In this document: positions 1 to 7,634 of the stretch, one piece after another
Layout: each line of letters starts with the position of its first letter
Position numbering within the stretch: the stretch's first letter is position 1
NCBI GenBank assembly: GCA_015068085.1
Contig: SVLF01000012.1
Coordinates: 1-57,150 of the forward strand
Length of the DNA stretch: 57,150 nucleotides
DNA from: Oscillospiraceae bacterium
GTDB lineage: Bacteria > Bacillota > Clostridia > Oscillospirales > JAAYXM01
Direction of reading: 5' to 3'
Translations under genes and position numbers: made by a program
Notes under the pieces: model-generated
The model's database searches: none
What the model saw: the letters and a program-made list of their open reading frames with translations, nothing else
What the model was told of the DNA's origin: nothing

Positions 1-26
1 AATTCGGCTTCTGCCGAATTTTCAAT
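1..26 (+). terminator. Hairpin at window edge, probable terminator of an upstream gene
   Basis: A perfect 8-bp stem (AATTCGGC / GCCGAATT) with a TTCT loop is followed by a short T-rich run. It could end a plus-strand gene lying left of the window, or serve the minus-strand GH20 gene whose stop is at 139. The T tail on the plus strand is short, so the orientation is not certain. Confidence 0.5.
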
Positions 27-138
27 TTACTTTCAAACTTCATACCATATACTTTTTCGATGTTATCTGCAAAAAAATATCACTTTTACACTTTATGCGG
101 TCTGGGCTGTTTTGCTACAGCCCCTTCTTTTCTTGTTA

Positions 139-1917
139 TCAATAAGTGTACATAACCCGATCGGGCTGTAGATATTTCTGCTTCTCTCCGCGTATGAGTT
201 CTTCTTCTAAGGCTTCAATAACATCCGTTTCGCCGTCGAGATAACGGTTTATTACCTTTCCGGTATAGCGTATGCGCTCAATAGCTCCGGCATAACGGAC
301 TGCAAGCTTTTCAAAACCGTTGGTTTTAAGGTCGCGATGCCACAATTCTTCGTGGAGATTGTAAAGCTTTTCAAAATCTGATGCAAACTGCGGAATGGTA
401 TCATTTGCAAAATTGCGCAACCATTCACGGTCATTCGCCCTATACTTTTCACGAAGATTTAGATGAATCATACATTTGTCAACAAGAGCTGTAAAAAGAG
501 CTTGGTAGTATTCAATATCTTTCACGTTCTTGTAGTTTTCAAAATTCTTGAGTGCGTTTTTATAAATGTCGTCTGCCTTTTTTATATCAATATCATAGCA
601 GAGAAGATTGATTAAAGGATCGCTCCACAAAATAAGCTTGCCCCAGTTATAGTCACCTTCAAGACCGCAGAAGAAATCACTTATAGCTTCTGACAACTCG
701 AAAGGAACTTTCGTAATAAATTCAGAAACAGAGTAAACATCGTCTTTGGTGCATTCTTTGCCTCTCCAGCAGTATTCCGAATACATTGCAAGACAGGGGA
801 GTGCCTGATGATGGTTAATATCACCATACGCCCAGCTCGTTCCAAAAACTTCGCGAACTCCGAAATTAAGGCACTCTTCGAGTGCAGGTTTTACCGTATC
901 ATAAGTATATCTGAAATTCGGCACAAAGCCATTCCATGTCCAGATACCGCCTGCGAAAAGAATGTGTTTGTCGAATTTCATATGTTTTTCAAGGTTGACC
1001 GAGTAGAATTTGCTATAGTCATGATAATAATCCCAAAAAACTAAATCAACATCGGGAACAGCATCAATTGCGTGTTGCGGAACTTCTATTTCAAGTCCGT
1101 AATCTTCTGATCTTCCGGGAGCGAACAGCGAGAAATACATATCGCTCCACATCATCGGGCGGAAATCATACGCTTCACAGATATCAACAACACGGCTCAG
1201 ATGATCGTTGAACATTTTAAACGTTTCAAGCTTGTTGCGGGAACCGTCACGTGCATAAGTTTTTCCCATACCGAGTCCGTAAGTTTCATCACAACCAATA
1301 TGTATACGTTTTGAGCGGAAAGCACTCCTGCATGTTTTGATGCATTCGGAAATAAGGGTATATGTTTCTTCTTCATCGGGAAGGAGAACTGCGTCGTTTT
1401 CTTTTATGTGATTGTTAATGCCGTAGCGAAGAAACTTTGAAAGATGTCCCAAAGTCTGGATGCACGGAATAACCTCTATTCCGAGTTCTGCTGCATAATC
1501 GTCAATTTCGCGAAGCTCGGAAAGTGAATATCTTCCGCGTTGATATCCGAAATACGGATATCCTTCTACTTCATAAGTGTCTTCGGTGTAGAGCATAACC
1601 ATGTTCATTCCGTGGAGAGCCATATATTCAAGATATTTTTTGACAGACTCAACCTTCATAACGCTTCCGAAAGACATATCAAGCATTACACCGCACGTAT
1701 CAAAAGAGGCTTCCTGTGATATTTCAAACGCGCTTTTGCCTTCGGAAATTCCTTTGGCAAGAAGCATATATGCGCGTGCGAGGGCGGATTTGCTGTTTCC
1801 GCCGACGGTAGCAGCGTTTTGGCTGTAATCCACATAAACGCCGTTGCATCGGATTTCGTTGATTTTAAAATTTAATTTAATGCCAAGAACCTTCTCGGCA
1901 AGCTTTTTGATATCCAT
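139..1917 (-). CDS. Intracellular beta-N-acetylhexosaminidase, glycoside hydrolase family 20
   Basis: This 592-residue protein fits a GH20 exo-hexosaminidase, which removes terminal GlcNAc/GalNAc by substrate-assisted catalysis. The N-terminal ~70 residues resemble the small GH20b-type domain, and a TIM barrel begins near residue 75 (GVMLDMSFG). The family Asp-Glu catalytic pair is visible as HIGCDE with D210 and E211. No signal peptide is present, so it should act in the cytoplasm on imported oligosaccharides. The ATG start has an AAGGAGG site 8 bases upstream, and a consensus promoter lies at 1942-1970. It is transcribed away from the SIS/TIM/YjbQ operon. The GH20 family call is firm; the exact substrate is not known. 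The intracellular GH20C enzymes of streptococci are the closest type I recall. Confidence 0.88.
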   Translation of the reverse strand: MDIKKLAEKVLGIKLNFKINEIRCNGVYVDYSQNAATVGGNSKSALARAYMLLAKGISEGKSAFEISQEASFDTCGVMLDMSFGSVMKVESVKKYLEYMALHGMNMVMLYTEDTYEVEGYPYFGYQRGRYSLSELREIDDYAAELGIEVIPCIQTLGHLSKFLRYGINNHIKENDAVLLPDEEETYTLISECIKTCRSAFRSKRIHIGCDETYGLGMGKTYARDGSRNKLETFKMFNDHLSRVVDICEAYDFRPMMWSDMYFSLFAPGRSEDYGLEIEVPQHAIDAVPDVDLVFWDYYHDYSKFYSVNLEKHMKFDKHILFAGGIWTWNGFVPNFRYTYDTVKPALEECLNFGVREVFGTSWAYGDINHHQALPCLAMYSEYCWRGKECTKDDVYSVSEFITKVPFELSEAISDFFCGLEGDYNWGKLILWSDPLINLLCYDIDIKKADDIYKNALKNFENYKNVKDIEYYQALFTALVDKCMIHLNLREKYRANDREWLRNFANDTIPQFASDFEKLYNLHEELWHRDLKTNGFEKLAVRYAGAIERIRYTGKVINRYLDGETDVIEALEEELIRGEKQKYLQPDRVMYTY

Positions 1918-1941
1918 ACAATTACCTCCTTGTTTTTACAG

Positions 1942-1970
1942 ATTATATCAAGCGTTTGCAGATATGTCAA
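1942..1970 (-). promoter_or_regulatory. Consensus sigma-A promoter of the GH20 gene
   Basis: On the minus strand, TTGACA and TATAAT are separated by exactly 17 bases, a perfect housekeeping promoter about 25 bases before the start codon. It is back to back with the promoter at 2013-2041. Confidence 0.85.
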
Positions 1971-2012
1971 TGCAAATTCAGGCAATTTTTTTAAAATAAC
2001 ACATCTTCCATA

Positions 2013-2041
2013 TTGACGAATAGATGAAAGTGATGTATAAT
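2013..2041 (+). promoter_or_regulatory. Sigma-A promoter of the SIS/TIM/YjbQ operon
   Basis: TTGACG, a 17-base spacer and TATAAT precede the SIS-domain gene by about 50 bases. It is arranged divergently with the GH20 promoter at 1942-1970. Confidence 0.82.
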
Positions 2042-2091
2042 ATAAAACGAAAGTAAAAGGAAATGAAAACGAAAGTGAAAGGCGACGGTTT

Positions 2092-2700
2092 ATGGTTAGT
2101 AACGCAGCACTGAACGCAGCTTTGAATGCGTTTGATATCGAAGCTGAATGTATTGCTAAAATGAAAGAGTATTTCGATGAGAAGGTTTTTGGGAGGGCAG
2201 TAGAGCTTTTGAGCAATGCCCCGCGTATCGGAGCTGCCGGAAGCGGGCATTCCGGTATTATATGTCAGCATTTTGCACATTTGATGTGCTGTATTGAACG
2301 CCCTGCCAGGTTTATTTCTCCGGCTGAAGCAATTCACGGAGCAACGGGTTTTCTCCAAAAAGGCGATGTTATGGTTTTTGCATCAAGAGGCGGAAAAACA
2401 AAAGAGCTTTTACCGATAGTTGATATCTGTAAAGCTAAAGGCGTTTACATAATAACTGTTACTGAAAATATGGAATCACCGCTGGCTGCAGCGGCAGATG
2501 TGGTGCTGCAGCAGTATGTCAATCGTGAAACCGATAAGTGGAATGCACAGGGAACAACTTCAACAACAGCGCTGTGTATGATTTTTCACGCTCTGCAAGC
2601 GGCGATAATTGAAGAAACAGGGTATCAGGCGGAGCAGTTTGCGCTCATCCATCCGGGTGGGGCGGTCGGTGAAAGATTGAATAACAAAAGTGTATTATAA
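2092..2700 (+). CDS. SIS-domain phosphosugar isomerase-like protein (KpsF/GutQ type without CBS domains)
   Basis: A 202-residue single SIS (sugar isomerase) domain protein. The first phosphosugar loop reads GAAGSGHSG near residue 50 and the second ASRGGKT near residue 97; the latter differs from the usual SxSGxT. Overall it resembles the SIS half of KpsF/GutQ arabinose-5-phosphate isomerases, but the paired CBS domains are missing. KpsF-type enzymes interconvert ketose and aldose phosphates; the substrate here cannot be read from sequence. The ATG start follows a weak purine-rich site. It is the first gene of a three-gene operon with a TIM-like isomerase (17-base gap) and a YjbQ protein, suggesting consecutive steps on a phosphorylated sugar. 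Confidence 0.8.
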   Translation: MVSNAALNAALNAFDIEAECIAKMKEYFDEKVFGRAVELLSNAPRIGAAGSGHSGIICQHFAHLMCCIERPARFISPAEAIHGATGFLQKGDVMVFASRGGKTKELLPIVDICKAKGVYIITVTENMESPLAAAADVVLQQYVNRETDKWNAQGTTSTTALCMIFHALQAAIIEETGYQAEQFALIHPGGAVGERLNNKSVL

Positions 2701-2717
2701 AGAAGGGATGATATAAA

Positions 2718-3416
2718 ATGGCAAATTGTAAGATTAAAGCGCCATTCTTCGAAATCGGACCGAAATCTTATCTTTTCGGTGACGAAATTTTAGAATTGGC
2801 AATAGCGGCAGATAAGGCATCGGAAAAATATAATGTGGATATTATTTTTACGTGCCCGGTTGTTGACATAAGAAGAGTTTCAGAGGCTACAAAACACATC
2901 CATGTGTTTGCTCCTCATATGGATCCCATTCTTCCCGGAAGAGGTCTTGCTGATATTCTTCCTGAATCACTTGTTGCAGCAGGAGCAGAGGGGGTCATGC
3001 TCAACCATGTGGAAAAGCCGCTTGAGTTTGATGTTCTTGCGGAAACGATAAAGCGGGCGGACGATGTTGGTTTAACTACAATCGTTTGTGCGGATTCTAT
3101 GGCAGATGCGTCAAAGATTGCACAGCTGCATCCGGATATTATCGTGGCAGAGCCGTCTGAGCTTATCGGAACAGGGGTAAGTGTCGGTCCGGAATACGTA
3201 AGTGCGGCAACTGAATCCGTAAAAAAAGTTGATCCGTCTATTCTTGTTCTTACTGCTGCCGGAATTGCAGGCGGCGAGGATGTTTACAATACAATTGCCG
3301 CAGGTGCGGATGCAACCGGTTCATCATCCGGTGTTGCAAAAGCAAAAGACCGTCCGGCTATGGTTGAAGAGATGATAGCGGCGTGCCGCAAGGCTTGGGA
3401 TGAAAAACATTGTTAA
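2718..3416 (+). CDS. Triosephosphate-isomerase-like protein, archaeal type
   Basis: A 232-residue TIM-barrel protein. It resembles the short archaeal triosephosphate isomerases more than bacterial TpiA: the segment APHMDPILPGRG, the LNHVE catalytic-histidine motif (H97) and the loop-6 motif AEPSELIGTG with E145 at the catalytic Glu position are all present, and K16 may be the active-site lysine. These retained residues suggest a working aldose-ketose isomerase. Because it sits between a SIS phosphosugar protein and YjbQ, it is more likely a catabolic paralogue (for example for tetrose or other sugar phosphates) than the glycolytic enzyme. That substrate is inference. A GGGATG-type ribosome site precedes the ATG. 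Confidence 0.78.
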   Translation: MANCKIKAPFFEIGPKSYLFGDEILELAIAADKASEKYNVDIIFTCPVVDIRRVSEATKHIHVFAPHMDPILPGRGLADILPESLVAAGAEGVMLNHVEKPLEFDVLAETIKRADDVGLTTIVCADSMADASKIAQLHPDIIVAEPSELIGTGVSVGPEYVSAATESVKKVDPSILVLTAAGIAGGEDVYNTIAAGADATGSSSGVAKAKDRPAMVEEMIAACRKAWDEKHC

Positions 3417-3449
3417 AAATATACATACAAAAACAAGGAGGAAATAACA

Positions 3450-4070
3450 ATGGAATTTAAGGTTTTTCAAAAGGAATTGGAGCTTCAGTCGAGAGGGTGG
3501 ATACCTACATTTCACGATGTTTCTAAAGAAATTATCGAGATTGTAAAGGCATCCGGCATAAAGAACGGTACAGTTTGCATCGCTTCGCATCACACAACAT
3601 GCTCGGTTATGATTCAGGAATGCTCACACGATATTGATTCGTTTGATCTTGAGTATCTGCAGCATGACCTGCTTGACATTATGCGCAAGTTTATTCCGGA
3701 CTACACGGATGAAGGCGACTATCGTCATCCGGGACCGATTCATTCGCAGTTTGGCAGATATGTAAATGAGCCGGGCGATTTCACATCTATGAATACAGAC
3801 GGACATCTCCGCTCAGTTTTCTTCGGCAGAAGCGAAACAATGACGATCAAGGACGGCGTTCTTGACGGCGGTGAATTTGCGCATATCTATTTCATTGACT
3901 GGGATCATGTCCGCGCACGCCGCAGACAGCTTAATGTTACCGTTATGGGAACAACTGATGATATTGAAGACAGAAAGTGGAACAACGGAGAAGTAATTAA
4001 TACTCTGCGTAAGTATACAGACGAAGAAAAGGCTTATGATGTCCACTACGATCTCCAGCTTAAGAGATAA
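3450..4070 (+). CDS. YjbQ/UPF0047 family protein, extended form
   Basis: A 206-residue member of the YjbQ (UPF0047) family. HHTTCSVMIQE near residue 50 matches the family N-terminal signature, and NTDGHLRSVFFG plus the C-terminal WDHVRARRRQLNVTVMG match the conserved C-terminal core. E. coli YjbQ is about 138 residues, so this copy carries roughly 60 extra residues, mostly between the two motifs. The family has been linked to a weak secondary thiamine-phosphate synthase activity, but its true role is unsettled. It is the last gene of the SIS/TIM operon, has a strong AAGGAGG site, and is followed by a bidirectional terminator. Confidence 0.8.
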   Translation: MEFKVFQKELELQSRGWIPTFHDVSKEIIEIVKASGIKNGTVCIASHHTTCSVMIQECSHDIDSFDLEYLQHDLLDIMRKFIPDYTDEGDYRHPGPIHSQFGRYVNEPGDFTSMNTDGHLRSVFFGRSETMTIKDGVLDGGEFAHIYFIDWDHVRARRRQLNVTVMGTTDDIEDRKWNNGEVINTLRKYTDEEKAYDVHYDLQLKR

Positions 4071-4082
4071 TTAAAAAAATTC

Positions 4083-4124
4083 AAAAAAACGCTTATCTGA
4101 TTAAATTCGGATAAGCGTTTTTTT
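4083..4124 (+). terminator. Bidirectional intrinsic terminator between yjbQ and adh
   Basis: A 15-bp perfect inverted repeat (arms 4083-4097 and 4110-4124) has A-run and T-run ends, so it can terminate both the YjbQ operon on the plus strand and the convergent alcohol dehydrogenase gene on the minus strand. Confidence 0.9.
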
Positions 4125-4163
4125 AATGTCAATTGCAAAAATGTATAATTAGAAAAACAAAAA

Positions 4164-5219
4164 TTACAGCAATACGATTGGTTTAATCAAGTCTCTCGGT
4201 TTTTCTTTCATTAGCATAAGCGCTTGCTCTACTCCTTCAAGTCCGTGAAATTCATGAGTAACCATCTTTTCCGGATGAAGTCGACCTGTTGAAATAAGAG
4301 ATGCCAGTTTTTCCATACGAAGCCTTCCGCCCGGCATTAATCCTCCGTTTATGGATTTGTGCCCCATACCGACGCCCCAGTCAACACGCGGGATAGCGAT
4401 GCTTTCTCCTTCGCCGAGGTAGTTGACGTTACCGATTTTTCCTCCGGGCTTCAGCATTCTTACGGCTTCTGCAAATGTGGAATTATCTCCGCCGGCGATT
4501 ATTACCTTGTCAACTCCGTGTCTGTCCGTAAGCTTGAGGATTTGCTCATCTATTGCACCGTTGCGATAATTTATAATTTCTGTTGCGCCGTATTCCTTTG
4601 CAAGCTCAACACAATTGGGGCGGGAGCCGACTGCATAAATCTTTGACGCACCTCTTATTGCAGCACCGGCAACCGACATAAGTCCGACAGGACCTATACC
4701 TATAACCACTACTTCGTCACCGAATTGAACGTCAGCAAGTTCAACTCCGTGTAATCCTGTGGGGATCATGTCGCAAAGCATACATGCGGCACGCAAATCC
4801 ATATCAGCAGGTAAGAGGGCAAGGTTTCCGTCTGCGTCGTTGACGTGGTAGAATTCAGCAAAAACACCGTCTTTAAAATTTGAGAACTTCCATCCTGCAA
4901 GCATCCCGCCTGAATGCATTGAGTATCCGTTTTGAGCTTCCGTTGTGTTCCAGTCCGGCGTAATTGCCGGGACGATAACTTTGTCACCCGGTTTAAAGTC
5001 CCGAACAAGCTCTCCGACTTCTACAACTTCGCCGATTGATTCGTGTCCGAGAATCATATCTTTTCTTTCGCCTAAGGCACCTGCCCATACGGTATGAACA
5101 TCAGAAGTGCACGGAGCGATTGCAATAGGGCGCAGAATGGCATCAAGCGGACCGCAGACCGGGCGTTCTTTTTCTATCCATCCGGTTTTGCCGATACCAA
5201 GCATTGCATATCCTTTCAT
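4164..5219 (-). CDS. adh: NADP-dependent secondary alcohol (isopropanol) dehydrogenase
   Basis: This 351-residue zinc medium-chain dehydrogenase is collinear with the Clostridium beijerinckii / Thermoanaerobacter brockii secondary alcohol dehydrogenases, which are also about 351 residues. Catalytic zinc ligands fall at the family positions C37, H59 and D150, with E60 beside H59. The Rossmann motif GIGPVG is near residue 176. The NADP-specificity residues G198, S199, R200 and Y218 are all retained. It should reversibly reduce short ketones or aldehydes with NADPH in the cytoplasm. A TGGAGG site precedes the ATG. An AraC-type regulator lies just upstream on the same strand, and a perfect inverted repeat overlaps the probable promoter, so inducible control is likely. 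Confidence 0.93.
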   Translation of the reverse strand: MKGYAMLGIGKTGWIEKERPVCGPLDAILRPIAIAPCTSDVHTVWAGALGERKDMILGHESIGEVVEVGELVRDFKPGDKVIVPAITPDWNTTEAQNGYSMHSGGMLAGWKFSNFKDGVFAEFYHVNDADGNLALLPADMDLRAACMLCDMIPTGLHGVELADVQFGDEVVVIGIGPVGLMSVAGAAIRGASKIYAVGSRPNCVELAKEYGATEIINYRNGAIDEQILKLTDRHGVDKVIIAGGDNSTFAEAVRMLKPGGKIGNVNYLGEGESIAIPRVDWGVGMGHKSINGGLMPGGRLRMEKLASLISTGRLHPEKMVTHEFHGLEGVEQALMLMKEKPRDLIKPIVLL

Positions 5220-5246
5220 ATAAACCTCCAGAATTTTTATGGTTTA

Positions 5247-5266
5247 AAGTATTGTATGCAATACTT
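5247..5266 (-). promoter_or_regulatory. Inverted repeat overlapping the adh promoter region (candidate operator)
   Basis: AAGTATTG and CAATACTT form a perfect 8-bp inverted repeat around TATG, 28-47 bases before the adh start codon. On the minus strand TACAAT inside it could be a -10 box with a poor -35 (TGAATA) 17 bases away; TTTACA next to it is another possible -35. The dyad is a plausible regulator site. The partner protein is not known, the neighbouring AraC protein being the obvious candidate. Confidence 0.5.
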
Positions 5267-5341
5267 GTAAACGTATTCATTGATGTGAGAAACCTTATGG
5301 CAAAAGAGTTTTGCCGATAGCAGTTTTATTATGCTGCTTTT

Positions 5342-6055
5342 TTAAATTTTCATATAGTTTTTCGGGGAAACTCCTGTTATTTGCTTGAATTTTCTTGAAA
5401 AATACACGTAGTCAGTATATCCGCATTTTTCGGCGATTTCTGTAAGTGAAAGGGAATCTTTATATATGTCGATAAGATAGCATGCATTGTTGATTCTCAT
5501 TTCTGTTAAAAACCCGATAGGGGTTTTTCCTGTAAAAATTTTAAATTGCGCGCGAATGTAATCCTCTGCGTACCCGCTCTTCTTTAAAATTTCACCGATG
5601 TTGATACCTGAATCGAAAAAGTTATCCGAAATTTTGGTTACGATATCTTGAAGCACCATGCTTATGCTTTTTTCGGTTTGTATATTTTGAAGCAGGAAAT
5701 GCGCAAGGGCATTTGAAAGCGAAGAAAGATATTCCGGATTTGAAAATTTGTTTTCAAATATCAATTTCACAAGAAATTCGCCGGTTTTGTCTTCGTTATC
5801 CATAACAACGGTTGGGGATGAAAAAGAGAATATATGATTGAAGGCACCTTTTATAAAAATTGTTTCAGCCTTTTCTTCATATTTTGAAGCATGCACGGTA
5901 TCCGGAGGAACAATGATGAATTTTCGGGGAGAAATAGGCAGGCTTTCTTTTGAAAAATGAAATCTGCCGGTTCCTTTGCGGTAGAAAATGATTTCATAAC
6001 AATTATGCTTGTGTTCGGCGCAAGAAAGGGTTACATGTCCAACTGTGGTCTTCAT
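5342..6055 (-). CDS. AraC/XylS family transcriptional regulator
   Basis: A 237-residue regulator with an N-terminal cupin-like sensing domain (HKHNCYEIIFYRKGTGRFHF, residues ~15-80) and a C-terminal double helix-turn-helix. The latter shows the AraC signature SLTEIAEKCGYTDYVYFSRKFKQ followed by GVSPKNY at the C-terminus. It lies upstream of adh in the same direction, separated by 122 bases that contain the adh promoter and dyad, so it may control adh. It is also divergent from the MATE exporter. The start is supported by a good promoter at 6073-6101 and a GGTGATG site. The inducer cannot be told. Confidence 0.88.
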   Translation of the reverse strand: MKTTVGHVTLSCAEHKHNCYEIIFYRKGTGRFHFSKESLPISPRKFIIVPPDTVHASKYEEKAETIFIKGAFNHIFSFSSPTVVMDNEDKTGEFLVKLIFENKFSNPEYLSSLSNALAHFLLQNIQTEKSISMVLQDIVTKISDNFFDSGINIGEILKKSGYAEDYIRAQFKIFTGKTPIGFLTEMRINNACYLIDIYKDSLSLTEIAEKCGYTDYVYFSRKFKQITGVSPKNYMKI

Positions 6056-6072
6056 ATTACATCACCGAAATT

Positions 6073-6101
6073 ATTATACAACAAATCTATGTTTTGTGCA
6101 A
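6073..6101 (-). promoter_or_regulatory. Promoter of the AraC regulator gene
   Basis: On the minus strand, TTGCAC and TATAAT are separated by 17 bases, placing transcription start only about 10-15 bases before the ATG of the AraC gene. Confidence 0.75.
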
Positions 6102-6190
6102 GTTTATTTATAAAAAAGCATAACGGAAAAGGCTGTGAGGTGATATTATATTATAGGTTTTAGAAAAGAAAAAATGTGAGGCGAAAATAT

Positions 6191-7546
6191 ATGAAAATGA
6201 AAAATGTTGATATGCTTTCCGGTTCAATTACAAAAGGGCTTCTTTCGATGTCGGTTCCGATTATGATAATGAATGTTATGCAATCGATATTTACAATTAT
6301 TGATATGACTGCTCTCAAGCATTTTTCGTCCGATTCATCGGTTGGAGCCATAGGTGTCTGCGGAACTCTCATAACACTTGTAACAAGCTTACTTGTGGGC
6401 GTTGCCTCGGGCGCGAATGTTGTTGTCGCAAAACGAATCGGGCAAGGGGATAAAGAAGATACAAACAAAGCTGCAATGACCGCAATTCTAACGGCGATTG
6501 TAGGTGGGCTGATCCTTATGATTATTGGTGTTACATTTGCGGAAAGTTTCCTTAAGATGACAAATTGCCCTGAAAGTCTTCTTCCGAAAGCAACGAGCTA
6601 TTTCAGAATATATTTTTTAGGCGTTCCGATACTTATGTTTTATAACTTCTGTGCGTCTATTCTGAGGGCGATCGGAGATACAAAAAAACCGATGATTTTT
6701 ATAATTCTTGCCGGTTTTTTAAAGGTTGTTTTTACGATACTTTTCCTTATGTTTACGGATATGACGGTCGAAGGTGTTGCAATAGCTACTATAATTTCAC
6801 AGCTTGTTGCAAGCGTGTTGGCGTTCATAACAATATTACGAAATAACGATATAATTCAGCTTAATTTCAAACAAATGCGTTTTTACGGTAAAGAACTAAA
6901 ACAAATGCTCTTTTTAGGGATTCCTACCGGGATTCAGCATGCGCTATATTCGCTTGCAAATGTAGTAATCGTCACGGCGGTAAACGGTTTTGGGGCGAAC
7001 GCTTCTACAGGACTTTCAATTGCAAACCAGTTTGATGGAATCCTTTACCAGGTTTCCGTTGCTCCGTCGCTTGCCGTAATGCCGTATGTTGCTCAGAACG
7101 CAGGTGCAGGTGACATAAAGCGCGTTAAAAAGATTATTTTGCGTGCTATTTTGATTACAGTTGCATTTGGTGCAAGCTTAGGCTCACTTTCAGCTATCTT
7201 CTCCGGAGAGCTTTCCTCAATCATGAGCTCTAACCCTGAAGTAATAGCATACTCAAGGCAAAAAATGATAATAGTTTCAAGTACGTATTTTATCTGTGGC
7301 ATAAACGAAGTAATGGGCGGTATATTAAAGGGACTCGGGAAGCCTATTATACCAACAATTTCGACACTTATATTTATGTGTCTTATAAGATTTCCGTGGG
7401 TTTACTTTGTATTCCCGTTATATCCGACTCTCACCTTCCTCTATCTCATATGGCCGATAGGGTGGATACTGTCAATCATAACTCAGCTTTTTGCGTATTT
7501 TCCGGCGATTTCAAAGTTACAAAAGCAGGTTGCTTGTAAAAACTAA
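6191..7546 (+). CDS. MATE family multidrug/sodium efflux protein
   Basis: A 451-residue, roughly 12-helix membrane protein of the MATE family (NorM/DinF-like), which exports cationic drugs or metabolites using Na+ or H+ gradients. It opens with a MATE-like N-terminus (ITKGLLSMSVPIMIMNVMQSIFTIIDM), shows two homologous six-helix halves, and has conserved stretches such as GASGANVVVAKRIGQGD-type and NCPESLLPKATSYFRIYF. A GTG at 6176 is in frame, but the ATG at 6191 is chosen because GAGG lies 9 bases upstream. It is a stand-alone gene, divergent from the AraC gene and convergent with ppdK. Substrate unknown. Confidence 0.88.
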   Translation: MKMKNVDMLSGSITKGLLSMSVPIMIMNVMQSIFTIIDMTALKHFSSDSSVGAIGVCGTLITLVTSLLVGVASGANVVVAKRIGQGDKEDTNKAAMTAILTAIVGGLILMIIGVTFAESFLKMTNCPESLLPKATSYFRIYFLGVPILMFYNFCASILRAIGDTKKPMIFIILAGFLKVVFTILFLMFTDMTVEGVAIATIISQLVASVLAFITILRNNDIIQLNFKQMRFYGKELKQMLFLGIPTGIQHALYSLANVVIVTAVNGFGANASTGLSIANQFDGILYQVSVAPSLAVMPYVAQNAGAGDIKRVKKIILRAILITVAFGASLGSLSAIFSGELSSIMSSNPEVIAYSRQKMIIVSSTYFICGINEVMGGILKGLGKPIIPTISTLIFMCLIRFPWVYFVFPLYPTLTFLYLIWPIGWILSIITQLFAYFPAISKLQKQVACKN

Positions 7547-7573
7547 AATTAAAATCATTATAATATAGTCAGA

Positions 7574-7611
7574 AAAAAGACCTTATTGGATGAACCCAAC
7601 AAGGTCTTTTT
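7574..7611 (+). terminator. Bidirectional terminator between the MATE gene and ppdK
   Basis: A 16-bp stem with one mismatch (AAAAAGACCTT-A-TTGG against CCAA-C-AAGGTCTTTTT) is flanked by A and T runs and lies in the 88-base convergent gap. Confidence 0.9.
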
Positions 7612-7634
7612 CGTTGAATTATACTTAATTATAA

